The notes under the pieces are model-generated. The model did not search any database and was not told where the DNA came from. It was given only the letters and a program-made list of their open reading frames with translations. From NCBI RefSeq assembly GCF_005145045.1, contig NZ_CP039691.1:2864001-2928000 (forward strand): a DNA stretch of 64,000 nt. The letters run 5' to 3'. Both the position numbers and the translations under genes were made by a program. Positions 34,028 to 43,793 of the stretch are shown in pieces; the stretch's first letter is position 1, and each line of letters starts with the position of its first letter. This DNA comes from Agrobacterium larrymoorei. Lineage in GTDB: Bacteria > Pseudomonadota > Alphaproteobacteria > Rhizobiales > Rhizobiaceae.

Positions 34028-36052
34028 TCAGAACTCCTGCCACTCGTCCCTGCTCTGCGCAACGGCAGCGGAGCCGCTGAAGGCGCGGGCGACGCTGCCC
34101 ATCATCTTGCGGGCCGGTGAGGCGACCGGAGCGGACTTCGCGGTGGCGGAAGAAGGCCGTGCCGGTGCCGCATAGGCAGAGGCTGAAGAGGTCTCGTTGC
34201 CGAGGCGGAAGCGACCGACCAGCGAGACCAGCGTGGCTGCTTCGCCACTCAGCTTGTGGGTGGCGGCGGAGGTTTCCTCCACCATGGCCGCATTGCGCTG
34301 GGTTACCTGATCCATCTGGTTGATGGCCGTATTGACTTCCTGCAGACCGGTGGACTGCTCTTTGGCAGCGGTGGCAATGGAATGGATGTGATCGTTGATG
34401 CTCAAGACGCGCGTCTCGATCTCATCCAGTGCAGCCCCCGTCTGCTGCACCAGCGTCACGCCGTTGCCGACTTCATGACCGGACTTGGTAATGAGCGCCT
34501 TGATATCCTTCGCCGCATTGGCGGAACGCTGCGCAAGCTCACGCACTTCCTGTGCCACGACGGCAAAGCCTTTGCCCGCTTCACCCGCGCGCGCCGCTTC
34601 CACACCCGCATTGAGAGCCAGAAGATTGGTCTGGAATGCGATCTCGTCGATCACGTTGATGATCTGACTGATTTCACGCGAGGCCTGCTCGATACGGCCC
34701 ATGGCATTGACCGCATCGCGGACGACCTTTGCGGAATGGGCCGTCTTTTCCTTGGTTTCGGAAACCATGGTGCTGGCCTCCTGGGCGCGCTCCGTGGAAT
34801 TCTTCACGACAGCGGTGATCTCGTCCAGCGCGGCTGAGGTCTCCTCGAGAGCTGCCGCCTGCTGCTCGGTGCGCTTGGAGAGGTCGTCGGCAGCCGCGCG
34901 GAGTTCGTTGGCGTTGCCATTGATGCTTTCGGTGCTGCCGCGCACTTCCGACATGGTGGCTTTCAGCTTGGAAAGCGTTTCGTTGACGTTGGCCTGAAGT
35001 TCGGCAAACACCCCGTGGAAGTTGCCATTCATCGATTGCGTCAAATCGCCATGGGCGAGATTTGCCATGACGCGACCTGTTTCGGACACGCCGCTATCGA
35101 CGCTGGTCAGGAGATCGTTGATGTTTCTGGCGAAGCGGTTGAGATTGTCGTCGCCGTAATCCTTGGTGATGCGACGACCGAAGTCCCCTTGCGCTGCCGC
35201 GCCCACGACTTCCGCCATACCGGCCTGAAGGTCGTCGCTCTTGGCGCGCATGGCGGTTTCCTGCGCGTTCATGCGGCGCACTTCAAGCCCATTGCGCTTG
35301 AAGACTTCGACGGCTGCGGCCATTTCGCCGATTTCGTCCTTGCGGTCGAGATAGGGCACGTCCGTATCGAGATTTCCGTCAGCCACCGCATTCATGACTT
35401 CCGATACCTTGAGGATCGGCGCGCTCAGCTGTCTGGAGCCGATATAAAGACCGCCGATCGTGCCGGCGGCGACACCGATGACCGTGACGAGACCGACGGC
35501 GAGTAAAATCAGTTCGCCGAAATCTTCGATGTCGGCCTTGATCGTATCGAGTTCCTTGAGGTCGTTTTTGACGACCGCGTCGATTTCCGTCTGATAGGCC
35601 TTGCGGTTTTCGCGGTTGGCCTCGTTGTTGCCTTGCGTATTGGCGTCCTGAGGGCTCACTTCCCGGCCAAGGCGCGCGGTTTCCGTGCGGAAGGTGCGGA
35701 ATTCGGCGAAACGCTTCTCGATATTGTCGAAGGAAGCGGCCTGATAAGCGGGAACCTGCGGCTTCCACTCCTTCAGCAGTGCCGCCATGTCATCCAGGTT
35801 TTTGACGATGCCATCGGAAAATTTGGCGGCAGCAGCCGTATCCTTTGCGGCGTAGACACCGCGTGCTTCCATGACGACTGCGGTTACGAGACGGTTGAGG
35901 GTTTCGCCGTGGCGGGCGCGATCTGCAACACTGTCGAGCGCAAGCGCCTGATCGTGATATTTATTGATCGCGTAGATGGAGAGACCGCCGATGCTGCAAG
36001 CAACGAGGCTCAACAGCCCAACTAGAAGATTGATCTTACTCCGGATTTTCAC
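34028..36052 (-). CDS. methyl-accepting chemotaxis protein
   Basis: A 674-aa chemoreceptor. TM1 is at ~8-30, a helical periplasmic sensor follows (~31-185), TM2 is at ~188-212, and HAMP follows (LSAPILKVSEVMNAVADGN...). A second HAMP-like stretch precedes the signalling domain. The hairpin tip is NLLALNAGVEAARAGEAGKG with FAVVAQEVRELAQRSA. The protein ends in EWQEF, which matches the C-terminal xWxxF pentapeptide that tethers CheR/CheB. A monocistronic gene with its own terminator. The ligand is unknown. Confidence 0.95.
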   Translation of the reverse strand: MKIRSKINLLVGLLSLVACSIGGLSIYAINKYHDQALALDSVADRARHGETLNRLVTAVVMEARGVYAAKDTAAAAKFSDGIVKNLDDMAALLKEWKPQVPAYQAASFDNIEKRFAEFRTFRTETARLGREVSPQDANTQGNNEANRENRKAYQTEIDAVVKNDLKELDTIKADIEDFGELILLAVGLVTVIGVAAGTIGGLYIGSRQLSAPILKVSEVMNAVADGNLDTDVPYLDRKDEIGEMAAAVEVFKRNGLEVRRMNAQETAMRAKSDDLQAGMAEVVGAAAQGDFGRRITKDYGDDNLNRFARNINDLLTSVDSGVSETGRVMANLAHGDLTQSMNGNFHGVFAELQANVNETLSKLKATMSEVRGSTESINGNANELRAAADDLSKRTEQQAAALEETSAALDEITAVVKNSTERAQEASTMVSETKEKTAHSAKVVRDAVNAMGRIEQASREISQIINVIDEIAFQTNLLALNAGVEAARAGEAGKGFAVVAQEVRELAQRSANAAKDIKALITKSGHEVGNGVTLVQQTGAALDEIETRVLSINDHIHSIATAAKEQSTGLQEVNTAINQMDQVTQRNAAMVEETSAATHKLSGEAATLVSLVGRFRLGNETSSASAYAAPARPSSATAKSAPVASPARKMMGSVARAFSGSAAVAQSRDEWQEF

Positions 36053-36424
36053 TGCGAATTCCCCTCAAAAACGCCAAGCTTACAAAAACGCAAGAAAGAA
36101 GCCCCCCTGACATTTTGTCATGACAACATTTATCTCTGCTCCCTTAAGAAATAATTTCGGATTTTACTTATTGAGCCAAATCAGAAAAAAGACTGCCCTT
36201 ACGGAAGTTCGCAGATAACACTTCGGCAAAGCCTGCTCGTTGCAGTTTGCGCGAAGTGCTGAACGCCGGGTGCCGTTCTGCAATTGACTTTCCAGCCCTA
36301 AAGCCCTTATAAGCCCGCACGTCCGGGCATTTCATGCCGCAATGTCGGCTGGCCGGGCATCAATCGAAACGCTCTTGCCCTTGAGGCAAAGTCAAGAAGG
36401 GCCGCACCCCGCGGTATTAAATAA
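36053..36424. other. intergenic region between chemoreceptor and rpmH
   Basis: Divergent control region of 372 bases. The left part is A/T-rich and should hold the chemoreceptor promoter. The right part holds the rpmH promoter and a ~110-base GC-rich leader. No ORF or known RNA was recognised. Confidence 0.6.
36284..36312 (+). promoter_or_regulatory. sigma-70 promoter of rpmH-rnpA-yidC
   Basis: TTGACT (36284-36289), 17 bases, TTATAA (36307-36312). It is close to the vegetative consensus and is followed by a leader of about 105 bases. Confidence 0.75.
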
Positions 36425-36562
36425 ATGTCGAAGCGTACTTTTCAGCCGTCCAAGCTTGTTCGCAAGCGTCGTCACGGCTTCCGTGCCCGCATGGCTACTG
36501 CTGGTGGCCGCAAGGTTCTGGCTGCTCGCCGCGCACGCGGTCGTGCACGTCTGTCCGCCTAA
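36425..36562 (+). CDS. rpmH: 50S ribosomal protein L34
   Basis: A 45-aa highly basic protein beginning [20 protein letters not shown], the invariant L34 opening, and ending in Arg/Ala-rich RGRARLSA. It is part of the large ribosomal subunit. It is first in the conserved bacterial order rpmH-rnpA-yidC-engB and is driven by a strong vegetative promoter. It is too short to stand out among ORFs but is unambiguous. Confidence 0.98.
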   Translation: MSKRTFQPSKLVRKRRHGFRARMATAGGRKVLAARRARGRARLSA

Positions 36563-36593
36563 TCAGGCAGTTGCCCGATGAAAGTCGCGGCAC

Positions 36594-36977
36594 ATGACAG
36601 ATAAGAAGAAAATGCCCGGTCGGTTGAAAAACCGACCGGAGTTCCTTGCCGTTCAGGCGGGTGAAAAAAGGCGTGGAAGCGCTTTTCTTCTGGAGGTGCT
36701 GAACAGGCACGCTCCCGAAACCGAACCGAGGGTCGGTTTTACCGTCACCAAACGTCAGGGAAACTCGGTGGAGCGCAATCGCATGCGCCGCCGTCTCAGG
36801 GAGGCCGTCAGGCTTTCAGCCGGGTTTGCAATGAAGCCCGGGCATGACTATGTGATTGTCGCCCGAAGGGACGCATTGAATACCGACTTCGCCGTACTGG
36901 AAAACTTGCTCATAGAGCGGATCGAGGGACGCGCGAAGAACGGACGCTCCCGGGAGACCCGCTCCAGGAAAGAATGA
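36594..36977 (+). CDS. rnpA: ribonuclease P protein component
   Basis: A 127-aa basic protein. RNase P protein landmarks: [14 protein letters not shown] (N-terminal helix), [20 protein letters not shown], and the RNR motif [13 protein letters not shown] (~60-75). It binds the catalytic RNA to mature tRNA 5' ends. Starts 31 bases after rpmH. Its stop overlaps the yidC start (ATGA). An alternative ATG lies six codons in. Confidence 0.95.
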   Translation: MTDKKKMPGRLKNRPEFLAVQAGEKRRGSAFLLEVLNRHAPETEPRVGFTVTKRQGNSVERNRMRRRLREAVRLSAGFAMKPGHDYVIVARRDALNTDFAVLENLLIERIEGRAKNGRSRETRSRKE

Positions 36978-38791
36978 TGGAAAAAAACCGCAATTACTTT
37001 ATCGCGATCGCCCTTTCGGTTGTCATCGTACTTGCCTGGCAGTTTCTCTATATGAACCCGCGCATCGAGCAGCAGCGCCGCACTGAGGAGGCACGTCAGG
37101 CGCAGCAGGCCGCGCAACAGACCGAGACCACGACGCCTTCCACGGGCACTGGAACGCCGGGTGCCGCCGCACCGAGCGGTGCGCTTCCGGGCGCAAGCGG
37201 CCAGCAGGCTGCGACTGCCTCCCGCGAAGAAGCGCTTGCCAAGTCTCAGCGCGTCGAAATCGACACCAATGCGATTGCCGGTTCGATCAACCTGACGGGC
37301 GCTCGTCTCGATGACGTTCGCCTGAAGGACTATCATGAGACGGTTGACGACTCGAGCCCCATCATCACGCTCCTTTCGCCCTCGCAGTCGCGCGATGGCT
37401 ACTTCACCGAACTCGGCTATATCGGCAGCGATAGCGTCGGCACCGTTCCGGGCCCAGCCACTGTCTGGACCGCGCAGAGCGGCGCGAAGCTGACCGAGTC
37501 CACCCCGGTCACGCTCTCGTTTACCAATGACAAGGGCGTCGTCTTCAACCGCACGATTGCGATTGACGATCACTACATGATCACGATCACCGACAGAATA
37601 GAGAACCCCGGCCAGGAGCCGATCTCTCTGTCGAGCTACGGTCGCATCACCCGCAACAACAAGCCGACGACGCCTGCGGTCTTCGTTATTCACGAAGGCT
37701 TCCTGGGCGTTTCCGGAACGGATGGCGGTCTGTCTGAAGAAACCTACAAGAAGGCCGAGGAAGCGCCGATGAAGTTGCCGAAGGCAACGGGCGGCTGGCT
37801 CGGAATTACCGACAAGTACTGGGCAGCGGCAATCGTCCCGCCGCAGACGGTTCCTGTCGAAACCACCTTCTCACACTTTACCGATGGCCAGCCACGTTAC
37901 CAGGCCGACTATCGCGGCGATGCCGTGACCGTTGCGCCCGGCCAGTCCATCGAGTTGAAGAACCTCGTCTTCGCCGGTGCCAAGGAAGTGCCGCTGGTGG
38001 ATCGTTACGAGACGCAGTATGCCATTCCGAAGTTCGACCTTCTGATCGACTGGGGCTGGTTCTACTTCATCACCAAGCCGATGTTCAAACTGATGGACTT
38101 CTTCTTCCGTCACGTGGGCAATTTCGGCGTTGCGATCCTTCTGACCACCATCGTCGTCAAGCTTCTGTTCTTCCCGCTGGCCAGCAAGCAATACGCTTCC
38201 ATGGCCAACATGAAGCGCGTTCAGCCGAAGATGGAAGAGTTGAAGGCCAAGCATGGCGATGACCGCATGGCCATGCAGCAGGCGATGATGCAGCTCTACA
38301 AGGAAGAAAAGATTAACCCGGTTGCCGGCTGCTGGCCGATGCTTCTGCAGATCCCTGTCTTCTTTGCGCTCTACAAGGTCATCTACGTCACCATCGAAAT
38401 GCGTCATGCGCCGTTCTTCGGCTGGATTCACGATCTTTCTGCGCCGGACCCGACCTCGCTGTTCAACCTGTTCGGCCTTCTGCCTTACGACGTGCCGCAC
38501 TTCCTGATGATCGGCGTCTGGCCAATCATCATGGGCATCACCATGTTCCTGCAGATGCGCATGAACCCGACGCCGCCAGATCCGACCCAGGCGATGATCT
38601 TCACCTGGATGCCGCTGATCTTCACCTTCATGCTGGCTTCCTTCCCTGCTGGTCTCGTTATCTACTGGGCATGGAACAACACGCTGTCGATTTCGCAGCA
38701 GGCCGTCATCATGAAGCGCCACGGTGCCAAGATCGAGCTCTTCGACAATATAAAAGGGCTCTTTAAGCGAAAGCCGGTGCAGTCGAAATGA
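36974..38791 (+). CDS. yidC: membrane protein insertase YidC
   Basis: A 605-aa inner-membrane insertase. It has an N-terminal TM ([20 protein letters not shown]), a linker rich in Gln, Ala, Thr and Gly, a large periplasmic beta domain (~90-360), then the Oxa1 core with five helices containing the positively charged groove residue ([20 protein letters not shown]) and [20 protein letters not shown]. It inserts proteins with or without SecYEG. Its first codons overlap rnpA and its last four bases overlap engB. Confidence 0.97.
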   Translation: MMEKNRNYFIAIALSVVIVLAWQFLYMNPRIEQQRRTEEARQAQQAAQQTETTTPSTGTGTPGAAAPSGALPGASGQQAATASREEALAKSQRVEIDTNAIAGSINLTGARLDDVRLKDYHETVDDSSPIITLLSPSQSRDGYFTELGYIGSDSVGTVPGPATVWTAQSGAKLTESTPVTLSFTNDKGVVFNRTIAIDDHYMITITDRIENPGQEPISLSSYGRITRNNKPTTPAVFVIHEGFLGVSGTDGGLSEETYKKAEEAPMKLPKATGGWLGITDKYWAAAIVPPQTVPVETTFSHFTDGQPRYQADYRGDAVTVAPGQSIELKNLVFAGAKEVPLVDRYETQYAIPKFDLLIDWGWFYFITKPMFKLMDFFFRHVGNFGVAILLTTIVVKLLFFPLASKQYASMANMKRVQPKMEELKAKHGDDRMAMQQAMMQLYKEEKINPVAGCWPMLLQIPVFFALYKVIYVTIEMRHAPFFGWIHDLSAPDPTSLFNLFGLLPYDVPHFLMIGVWPIIMGITMFLQMRMNPTPPDPTQAMIFTWMPLIFTFMLASFPAGLVIYWAWNNTLSISQQAVIMKRHGAKIELFDNIKGLFKRKPVQSK

Positions 38792-39435
38792 CCGGTGACA
38801 AGCCACTCTTCGGAAGGCCGTGGATTTTCATCCGCGGCGTTCCGGCCATGAAGTTTCTTCCTCCTGAAGGCCCGGCAGAGATCGCTTTTGCCGGGCGTTC
38901 CAATGTGGGCAAGTCTTCGCTGATCAACGCACTGGTTGGCCACAAGGGTCTTGCGCGTACGTCCAACACGCCGGGCCGCACGCAGGAACTCAACTATTTC
39001 GTTCCCGAAGGTTACACCGGTGCCGGTGACGATCTGCCGCCAATGGCGCTGGTCGACATGCCGGGCTATGGTTACGCGCAGGCGCCAAAGGATCAGGTCG
39101 ACAACTGGACCAAGCTCGTTTTCGATTATCTGCGTGGCCGCGCCACATTGAAGCGCGTCTATGTGCTGATCGACTCCCGTCATGGCATCAAGAAGAATGA
39201 CGAGGATGTGCTGACGCTGCTCGACAAGGCAGCCGTGTCTTACCAGATCGTTTTGACCAAGACGGACAAGATCAAGGACCCCGCCGTTCCGCGCCTGATC
39301 AGCGAAACGCTGGAGAAAATCCGCAAGCGCCCTGCGGCTTACCCGGAAGTTCTGGCGACATCGTCGGAAAAATCGGCGGGGCTGGATGAGCTGCGCGCGG
39401 AGATCTGCAAGACCGTCGGTTACGCGCAGGTCTGA
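38788..39435 (+). CDS. engB: ribosome biogenesis GTPase YihA/YsxC
   Basis: A 215-aa GTPase of the EngB family: P-loop [15 protein letters not shown] (~40-54), switch [15 protein letters not shown]3 [10 protein letters not shown]4 TKTDKIKD, G5 ATSSEKSAG. It assists assembly of the large ribosomal subunit. Overlaps yidC by four bases and so is probably in the same transcript. Length is normal. Confidence 0.96.
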   Translation: MTGDKPLFGRPWIFIRGVPAMKFLPPEGPAEIAFAGRSNVGKSSLINALVGHKGLARTSNTPGRTQELNYFVPEGYTGAGDDLPPMALVDMPGYGYAQAPKDQVDNWTKLVFDYLRGRATLKRVYVLIDSRHGIKKNDEDVLTLLDKAAVSYQIVLTKTDKIKDPAVPRLISETLEKIRKRPAAYPEVLATSSEKSAGLDELRAEICKTVGYAQV

Positions 39436-39441
39436 AGGTGC

Positions 39442-39819
39442 TCATGCGATGGTGAAGAAAAGCACCATCGCCCACACGATGGCGGCAAGCGTCATCAAGC
39501 GCCAGAAGCGCGTGGAATTCCATAGAGCTGAGATAATGGCAAAGCGGCCATAGATGCTGCGATGCAGCCTGTCATCCGGGCGGCGCCGGGCGTGGTCCAT
39601 GGATGCATCCATGTAGGATGCAAAGCTGCGCTTCTCATGCGCATCGGATTCGCTAAGATTATCCTGCCAGCGGCGCACCATGGCCGCGAATTGGCGGTCT
39701 TTTTTGATGCGTTTCGCCAGCTCTGCTTTCACGTCTTCGGGCAGCGCCCCGAGCACGAACTTGCCCGCCAGCACTTCATCCTTCAAGCCGCCGTATTTCT
39801 CCCTATCCGGCAAGGTCAT
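39442..39819 (-). CDS. hypothetical protein with anti-sigma-like N-terminus and C-terminal membrane helix
   Basis: A 125-aa protein. The N-terminal half (LAGKFVLGALPEDVKAELAK, KKDRQFAAMVRRWQDNLSE) resembles the helical start of RskA-type anti-sigma factors. The C-terminus is one membrane helix (WRLMTLAAIVWAMVLFFTI). It is much shorter than full anti-sigma factors and lacks the periplasmic domain. No sigma factor gene lies nearby. Convergent with engB, with only six bases between stops. It is a conserved type in rhizobia with no known role. Confidence 0.75.
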   Translation of the reverse strand: MTLPDREKYGGLKDEVLAGKFVLGALPEDVKAELAKRIKKDRQFAAMVRRWQDNLSESDAHEKRSFASYMDASMDHARRRPDDRLHRSIYGRFAIISALWNSTRFWRLMTLAAIVWAMVLFFTIA

Positions 39820-40061
39820 TCGTCATCGAACTCCCGCTTGTCTGCGCACCAGCCGTCATCATGACGGCCTGTCGATGCAACCCTCATCGACCGGCACTCA
39901 CTCCCCATCCAAAGCTCTCGCGATTGAGGCCTGATGTCAATCAGATTAGCCTTCACTGATATGATCGTGTTTGAATTTTCTGCCTCTCTAGTGTCGCATG
40001 CGTGTTTCATCCGTCAAAAACTTACGATAAAAGCGGCGCAATCAAGGACGAGGTTTATTCC

Positions 40062-40946
40062 ATGGCAAGTTCCGAAAGCGAAATGCAGGCCCGGCTTCTG
40101 GCTCAGGCCCTTCCCTTCATGCAGAAATACGAAAACAAGACCATCGTGGTGAAATACGGCGGTCATGCCATGGGGGATACCGCTCTCGGTAAAGCCTTTG
40201 CCGAAGACATCGCGCTTCTCAAGCAATCCGGCATCAACCCCATCGTCGTGCATGGTGGCGGGCCGCAGATTGGCGCGATGCTTTCCAAGATGGGTATCGA
40301 ATCGAAATTCGAAGGCGGCCTGCGCGTCACCGACGCCAAGACGGTCGAAATCGTCGAAATGGTTCTGGCCGGTTCGATCAACAAGGAGATCGTCGCGCTC
40401 ATCAACCAGACCGGCGAGTGGGCGATTGGCCTGTGCGGCAAGGACGGCAACATGGTCTTTGCCGAAAAGGCACGCAAGACCGTGATCGATCCCGATAGCA
40501 ATATCGAACGCGTTCTCGACCTCGGCTTCGTCGGCGAAGTCGTGGAAGTGGACCGAACGCTGCTGGACCTTCTGGCGAAATCCGAGATGATCCCTGTCAT
40601 TGCCCCCGTTGCGCCCGGCCGCGATGGTGCGACCTACAACATCAATGCCGACACCTTTGCCGGTGCCATCGCCGGTGCGCTGCATGCCAGCCGCCTGCTG
40701 TTCCTCACGGATGTCGAAGGCGTTCTGGACAAGAACAAGGAACTGATCAAGGAGCTGACCGTCTCGCAGGCGCGCGCGCTGATCAAGGACGGCACGATTT
40801 CCGGCGGTATGATTCCCAAGGTGGAAACCTGCATCGAGGCCATTCAGGCCGGTGTGCAGGGCGTCGTCATCCTCAACGGCAAGACGCCGCATTCCGTGTT
40901 GCTGGAAATCTTCACCGAAGGTGCGGGAACGCTGATCGTTCCCTGA
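40062..40946 (+). CDS. argB: acetylglutamate kinase
   Basis: A 294-aa amino-acid kinase of arginine synthesis, phosphorylating N-acetylglutamate. Landmarks: [11 protein letters not shown] (~28), [10 protein letters not shown] (~62), [15 protein letters not shown] (~195), and [13 protein letters not shown]. The start is at [15 protein letters not shown], behind GAGG. It follows the engB region in the usual rhizobial order. Length is normal for the arginine-inhibited hexameric type. Confidence 0.96.
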   Translation: MASSESEMQARLLAQALPFMQKYENKTIVVKYGGHAMGDTALGKAFAEDIALLKQSGINPIVVHGGGPQIGAMLSKMGIESKFEGGLRVTDAKTVEIVEMVLAGSINKEIVALINQTGEWAIGLCGKDGNMVFAEKARKTVIDPDSNIERVLDLGFVGEVVEVDRTLLDLLAKSEMIPVIAPVAPGRDGATYNINADTFAGAIAGALHASRLLFLTDVEGVLDKNKELIKELTVSQARALIKDGTISGGMIPKVETCIEAIQAGVQGVVILNGKTPHSVLLEIFTEGAGTLIVP

Positions 40947-40966
40947 TCTAGACAGGGCCGCTGCTT

Positions 40967-41884
40967 TTAACCGAAAGCAAGCAATGCCAGCACGCCGAGT
41001 ACGATCAACAGGCAGCCGGACAATTCCAGCCTGTTGATCTTTTCCTTGAACAGGAAAACCGTCGAGGCGAAGGCAAAGAGCATTTCCACCTGTGCCAGCG
41101 CCTTGACCACTGCCGCCTGCTGCAACGTCATCGCAGTGAACCAGCCGAATGAGGCTGTCGCGCCCACGAAGCCAACGACGATGCCCGGCTTCCAAGCCTT
41201 GGCAATACGAGGCAATTCGTCCCTTTCCCTCAAAACGATCCAGGCAAGCATGCAGACCGTCTGCGTGACGATGACGACGACGAGAGTAAAGCTCGCCTGC
41301 ATGACTGCGTCCGGTGTGGGCAGGCTCGGCGCCACCGCCAGCGAAGCCGATCTGTAGGCCACGGAAGACAGGCCGAAGAAAGCACCCGAGGCCAGACCTA
41401 TTCCGGCGGTGCGGCTGAAGATAGAGGTGAGAATGGAGCCGGGCGAAAGCTCCGTGCGCGCCACCGATATCAGCATGACGCCCCACACCGAGATCGCGAT
41501 GGCAATTAGCGTTCCTGCGCTGACACTTTCTCCAACGAAGATCAGGGCGAAGAGAGCCGCCTGCGCCGGTTCTGTGCGCGAATAGGCCGTGCCGACGGCG
41601 AAATTCCGAAAGGAAAAGAGGTGGACAAGGAGAAAGGTCGCTGCGATCTGCGCCATCGCGCCCACTCCCGCCCACAGGGCAAACAGCAGATTAGGCGATG
41701 GCAGCGGCTTGCCCAAGCCGAAATGCAGGAAGGTGAGATAGGCAAGTGCAAACGGCATGCCGAAGCCGAAGCGCACGAAGGTCGCTCCGGTCGTTCCCAT
41801 GCTTTGCTTGAGATGCTTTTGAAAGGTCGAGCGCAGGTTCTGCAAGAACGCGCTGACCAGTGTAATGCCAATCCACAGTTCCAT
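40967..41884 (-). CDS. EamA/DMT-family transporter
   Basis: A 305-aa protein with ten predicted helices in two EamA repeats (GMPFALAYLTFLHFG..., and VGFVGATASFGWFTAMTLQQAAVVKALAQVEMLFAF in the second half, quoted as separate short runs: SFGWFTAMTLQQAAVVKAL). It ends in a short cytosolic tail. DMT exporters of this kind move amino acids, nucleosides or drugs; the substrate is unknown. Divergent from the HAD gene and convergent with argB. Confidence 0.88.
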   Translation of the reverse strand: MELWIGITLVSAFLQNLRSTFQKHLKQSMGTTGATFVRFGFGMPFALAYLTFLHFGLGKPLPSPNLLFALWAGVGAMAQIAATFLLVHLFSFRNFAVGTAYSRTEPAQAALFALIFVGESVSAGTLIAIAISVWGVMLISVARTELSPGSILTSIFSRTAGIGLASGAFFGLSSVAYRSASLAVAPSLPTPDAVMQASFTLVVVIVTQTVCMLAWIVLRERDELPRIAKAWKPGIVVGFVGATASFGWFTAMTLQQAAVVKALAQVEMLFAFASTVFLFKEKINRLELSGCLLIVLGVLALLAFG

Positions 41885-41989
41885 GATTGTGCGATATCAT
41901 GCCGACAGACACGCCGCCAAGGACGGTTTTCGCTCTACTCGTCGCCTTTTCGATTTTCTTTGCGCGGCGAAGAGGGCATAAAGCCTCCC

Positions 41990-42709
41990 ATGAACACAAA
42001 GCCGAAAAATACAGCCGACGCCGCCGATTTTGCCCATGTGAGCGAATGGGTCTTCGACCTCGACAACACGCTCTATCCCCACCACGTCAATCTCTTTTCG
42101 CAGATAGACCGCAACATGACGGCCTATGTGGCCGAACTGCTGCAAATGGAGCCGGAGGAAGCGCGGGCGCTGCAGAAGCGTTATTATCATGAGCACGGCA
42201 CGACGTTGCAGGGATTGATGATCCATTACGGCATCGACCCGAACGATTTTCTGGAAAAGGCGCACGCGATCGATTATTCGGCCCTGCTTCCCGATCCGGA
42301 CTTGGGAGAAGCGATCAAGGCACTGCCGGGGCGCAAGTTCATCCTTACCAATGGCAGTGTAAGCCACGCACAGGCAGCGGCGGGTGCACTTGGCATACTC
42401 GATCACTTCGAGGATATTTTCGACATCGTGGCCGCCGGTTATCTGCCGAAGCCCGCGAGCCAGACCTACGAGAAATTCGCGGCCTTGACCAAACTGGATA
42501 CCAAGCGTGCAGCCATGTTTGAGGACCTGCCGCGCAATCTCACCGCGCCCAAGGCGCTGGGCATGAAGACCGTTCTTCTGGTGCCGCGCAATCTGGAAGG
42601 CATCGTTATGGAGCGATGGGAAATTCCCGCCGAGACGGACGACCATATCGACTACATTACCGACGATCTGGCTGCGTTTCTGGGGTCATTGCACGCTCAG
42701 CGCGCATAA
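41990..42709 (+). CDS. pyrimidine 5'-nucleotidase-like HAD hydrolase
   Basis: A 239-aa HAD enzyme. Motif I is WVFDLDNTLYPHHVNLF, motif II is ILTNGSVSHAQ, motif III has Lys in YLPKPASQTYE, and motif IV is AMFEDLPRNL. The pattern DLDNTLYP plus FEDLPRNL is typical of the SDT1/PPM1 pyrimidine 5'-nucleotidase group. The start is set at MNTKPKNTADAADF; the longer upstream frame overlaps the divergent gene and is not coding. The ribosome binding site (AGAGGG) is somewhat distant. Confidence 0.88.
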   Translation: MNTKPKNTADAADFAHVSEWVFDLDNTLYPHHVNLFSQIDRNMTAYVAELLQMEPEEARALQKRYYHEHGTTLQGLMIHYGIDPNDFLEKAHAIDYSALLPDPDLGEAIKALPGRKFILTNGSVSHAQAAAGALGILDHFEDIFDIVAAGYLPKPASQTYEKFAALTKLDTKRAAMFEDLPRNLTAPKALGMKTVLLVPRNLEGIVMERWEIPAETDDHIDYITDDLAAFLGSLHAQRA

Positions 42710-42822
42710 TCTTAACGGCTTTATTACGGATAATTCATGCACCTTACTGATGTTTAAGTGGTGAGGTGCAGGCGTTGCCCCTACCTTCCTTCTCAGGGAC
42801 ACCAAAGGAAAAGGTAACGACG

Positions 42823-43407
42823 ATGTTGAAACGAAAAATCGCCCTCACTGCTCTTGGCGGCGCCCTGTTGCTCAGCGCCGCAGCACCGATGGCATTTGCC
42901 GCTCCGCGCGGTGGCCCGGATAGGCATGGACCCCAGATGCGCCCGGAAGTGGCGTTTGTCTATCTGCTGAAGGTGGCCGATACCAACAAGGACGGCAAGA
43001 TCACCAAGGAAGAGTTCGCAGCCCGTCAGGACGCGCTGTTTACCGAGATCGACGCCAACAAGGACGGATCGATCACGCCGAAGGAAATGCGTGACTACCG
43101 CAAGGCCAAGATGGAAGCCTGGCGCGAAGCCAACCCACGCCCTGAAAAAGAAAATGCAAAGGTAGAGGGCGACAAGGCTGGCAAGCATGAAGGCAAGCGC
43201 CACGAAGCCCGCGAAGACGGCAAGGGCATGGGCAAGGGTCGCCACGGCAAGATGAACGGCATGTTCGCCATGGCCGATACGGATGGCAACGGCCAGATCA
43301 GCAAGGCGGAATTCACCGCTGCGGGCGAAAAAATGTTCGCACGTCTGGACCGCAACAATGACGGCGTCATCAGCATCGACGATATGCCCGACCGCCCCTT
43401 CATGTAA
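42823..43407 (+). CDS. secreted EF-hand calcium-binding protein
   Basis: A 194-aa protein with a signal peptide (MLKRKIALTALGGALLLSAA...AFA). It has four EF-hand loops: DTNKDGKITKEEF, DANKDGSITPKEM, DTDGNGQISKAEF and DRNNDGVISIDDM. A basic, Lys/Glu/Gly-rich linker (~95-145) separates the two EF pairs. The Dx[DN]xDG ligands are complete, so Ca2+ binding is likely. The protein is probably periplasmic. The start follows AAGGAAAAGG. Confidence 0.9.
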   Translation: MLKRKIALTALGGALLLSAAAPMAFAAPRGGPDRHGPQMRPEVAFVYLLKVADTNKDGKITKEEFAARQDALFTEIDANKDGSITPKEMRDYRKAKMEAWREANPRPEKENAKVEGDKAGKHEGKRHEAREDGKGMGKGRHGKMNGMFAMADTDGNGQISKAEFTAAGEKMFARLDRNNDGVISIDDMPDRPFM

Positions 43408-43425
43408 TACGTATCAGGATTACGG

Positions 43426-43453
43426 AGGCCTGCCCAAGTGGTGGGCCTCTTTA
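43426..43453 (+). terminator. weak terminator after EF-hand gene
   Basis: Stem GAGGCC / GGCCTC with an inner alternative GCCCA / TGGGC stem; only CTTT follows. Confidence 0.4.
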
Positions 43454-43474
43454 ACGACTTGGTCTGATCTCAGA

Positions 43475-43732
43475 TCAATGCAGGCTGACGGTGCGCAGCT
43501 CGTCTTCCGCGGCCTTGTAGAAGGTGCTGGAGCGATTATCCGTCAATAAGATCGGGGTGCCATCGGCGCCGAACAGCGCCCAGAGATCCAGACCCGGATC
43601 GATTTCAGGCGCTTCCGGGAAACATTTCGTCACCTGCTCAGCGCGAATTTTCCGGATATAGCCCACTTCGCCCGCTCCAATGTGAGCAAGCTGCGATTTC
43701 GTCAGGCGCGCATGCGCTTCTTTCAAAAGCAT
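43475..43732 (-). CDS. DUF1150 family protein
   Basis: An 85-aa protein of DUF1150: AHIGAGEVGYIRKIRAEQV, DLWALFGADGTPILLTDNR. The family is found mainly in Alphaproteobacteria, commonly just downstream of a small heat-shock protein gene, as here (61 bases after it). It is probably co-transcribed and heat-induced through the upstream RpoH promoter. Its activity is unknown; an assisting role to the chaperone is inferred from the linkage. Confidence 0.9.
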   Translation of the reverse strand: MLLKEAHARLTKSQLAHIGAGEVGYIRKIRAEQVTKCFPEAPEIDPGLDLWALFGADGTPILLTDNRSSTFYKAAEDELRTVSLH

Positions 43733-43793
43733 ATTTCAGCCTCCATAGTCTCGAACCGCATGGCTTTATGAATCAGCCCTTGCGTTCGGAGTC

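Noticed and set aside
40014..41675. 553-codon minus-strand frame opposite argB and across the DMT gene
   Set aside because: Spans two well-supported genes on different frames; translation has no domain pattern.
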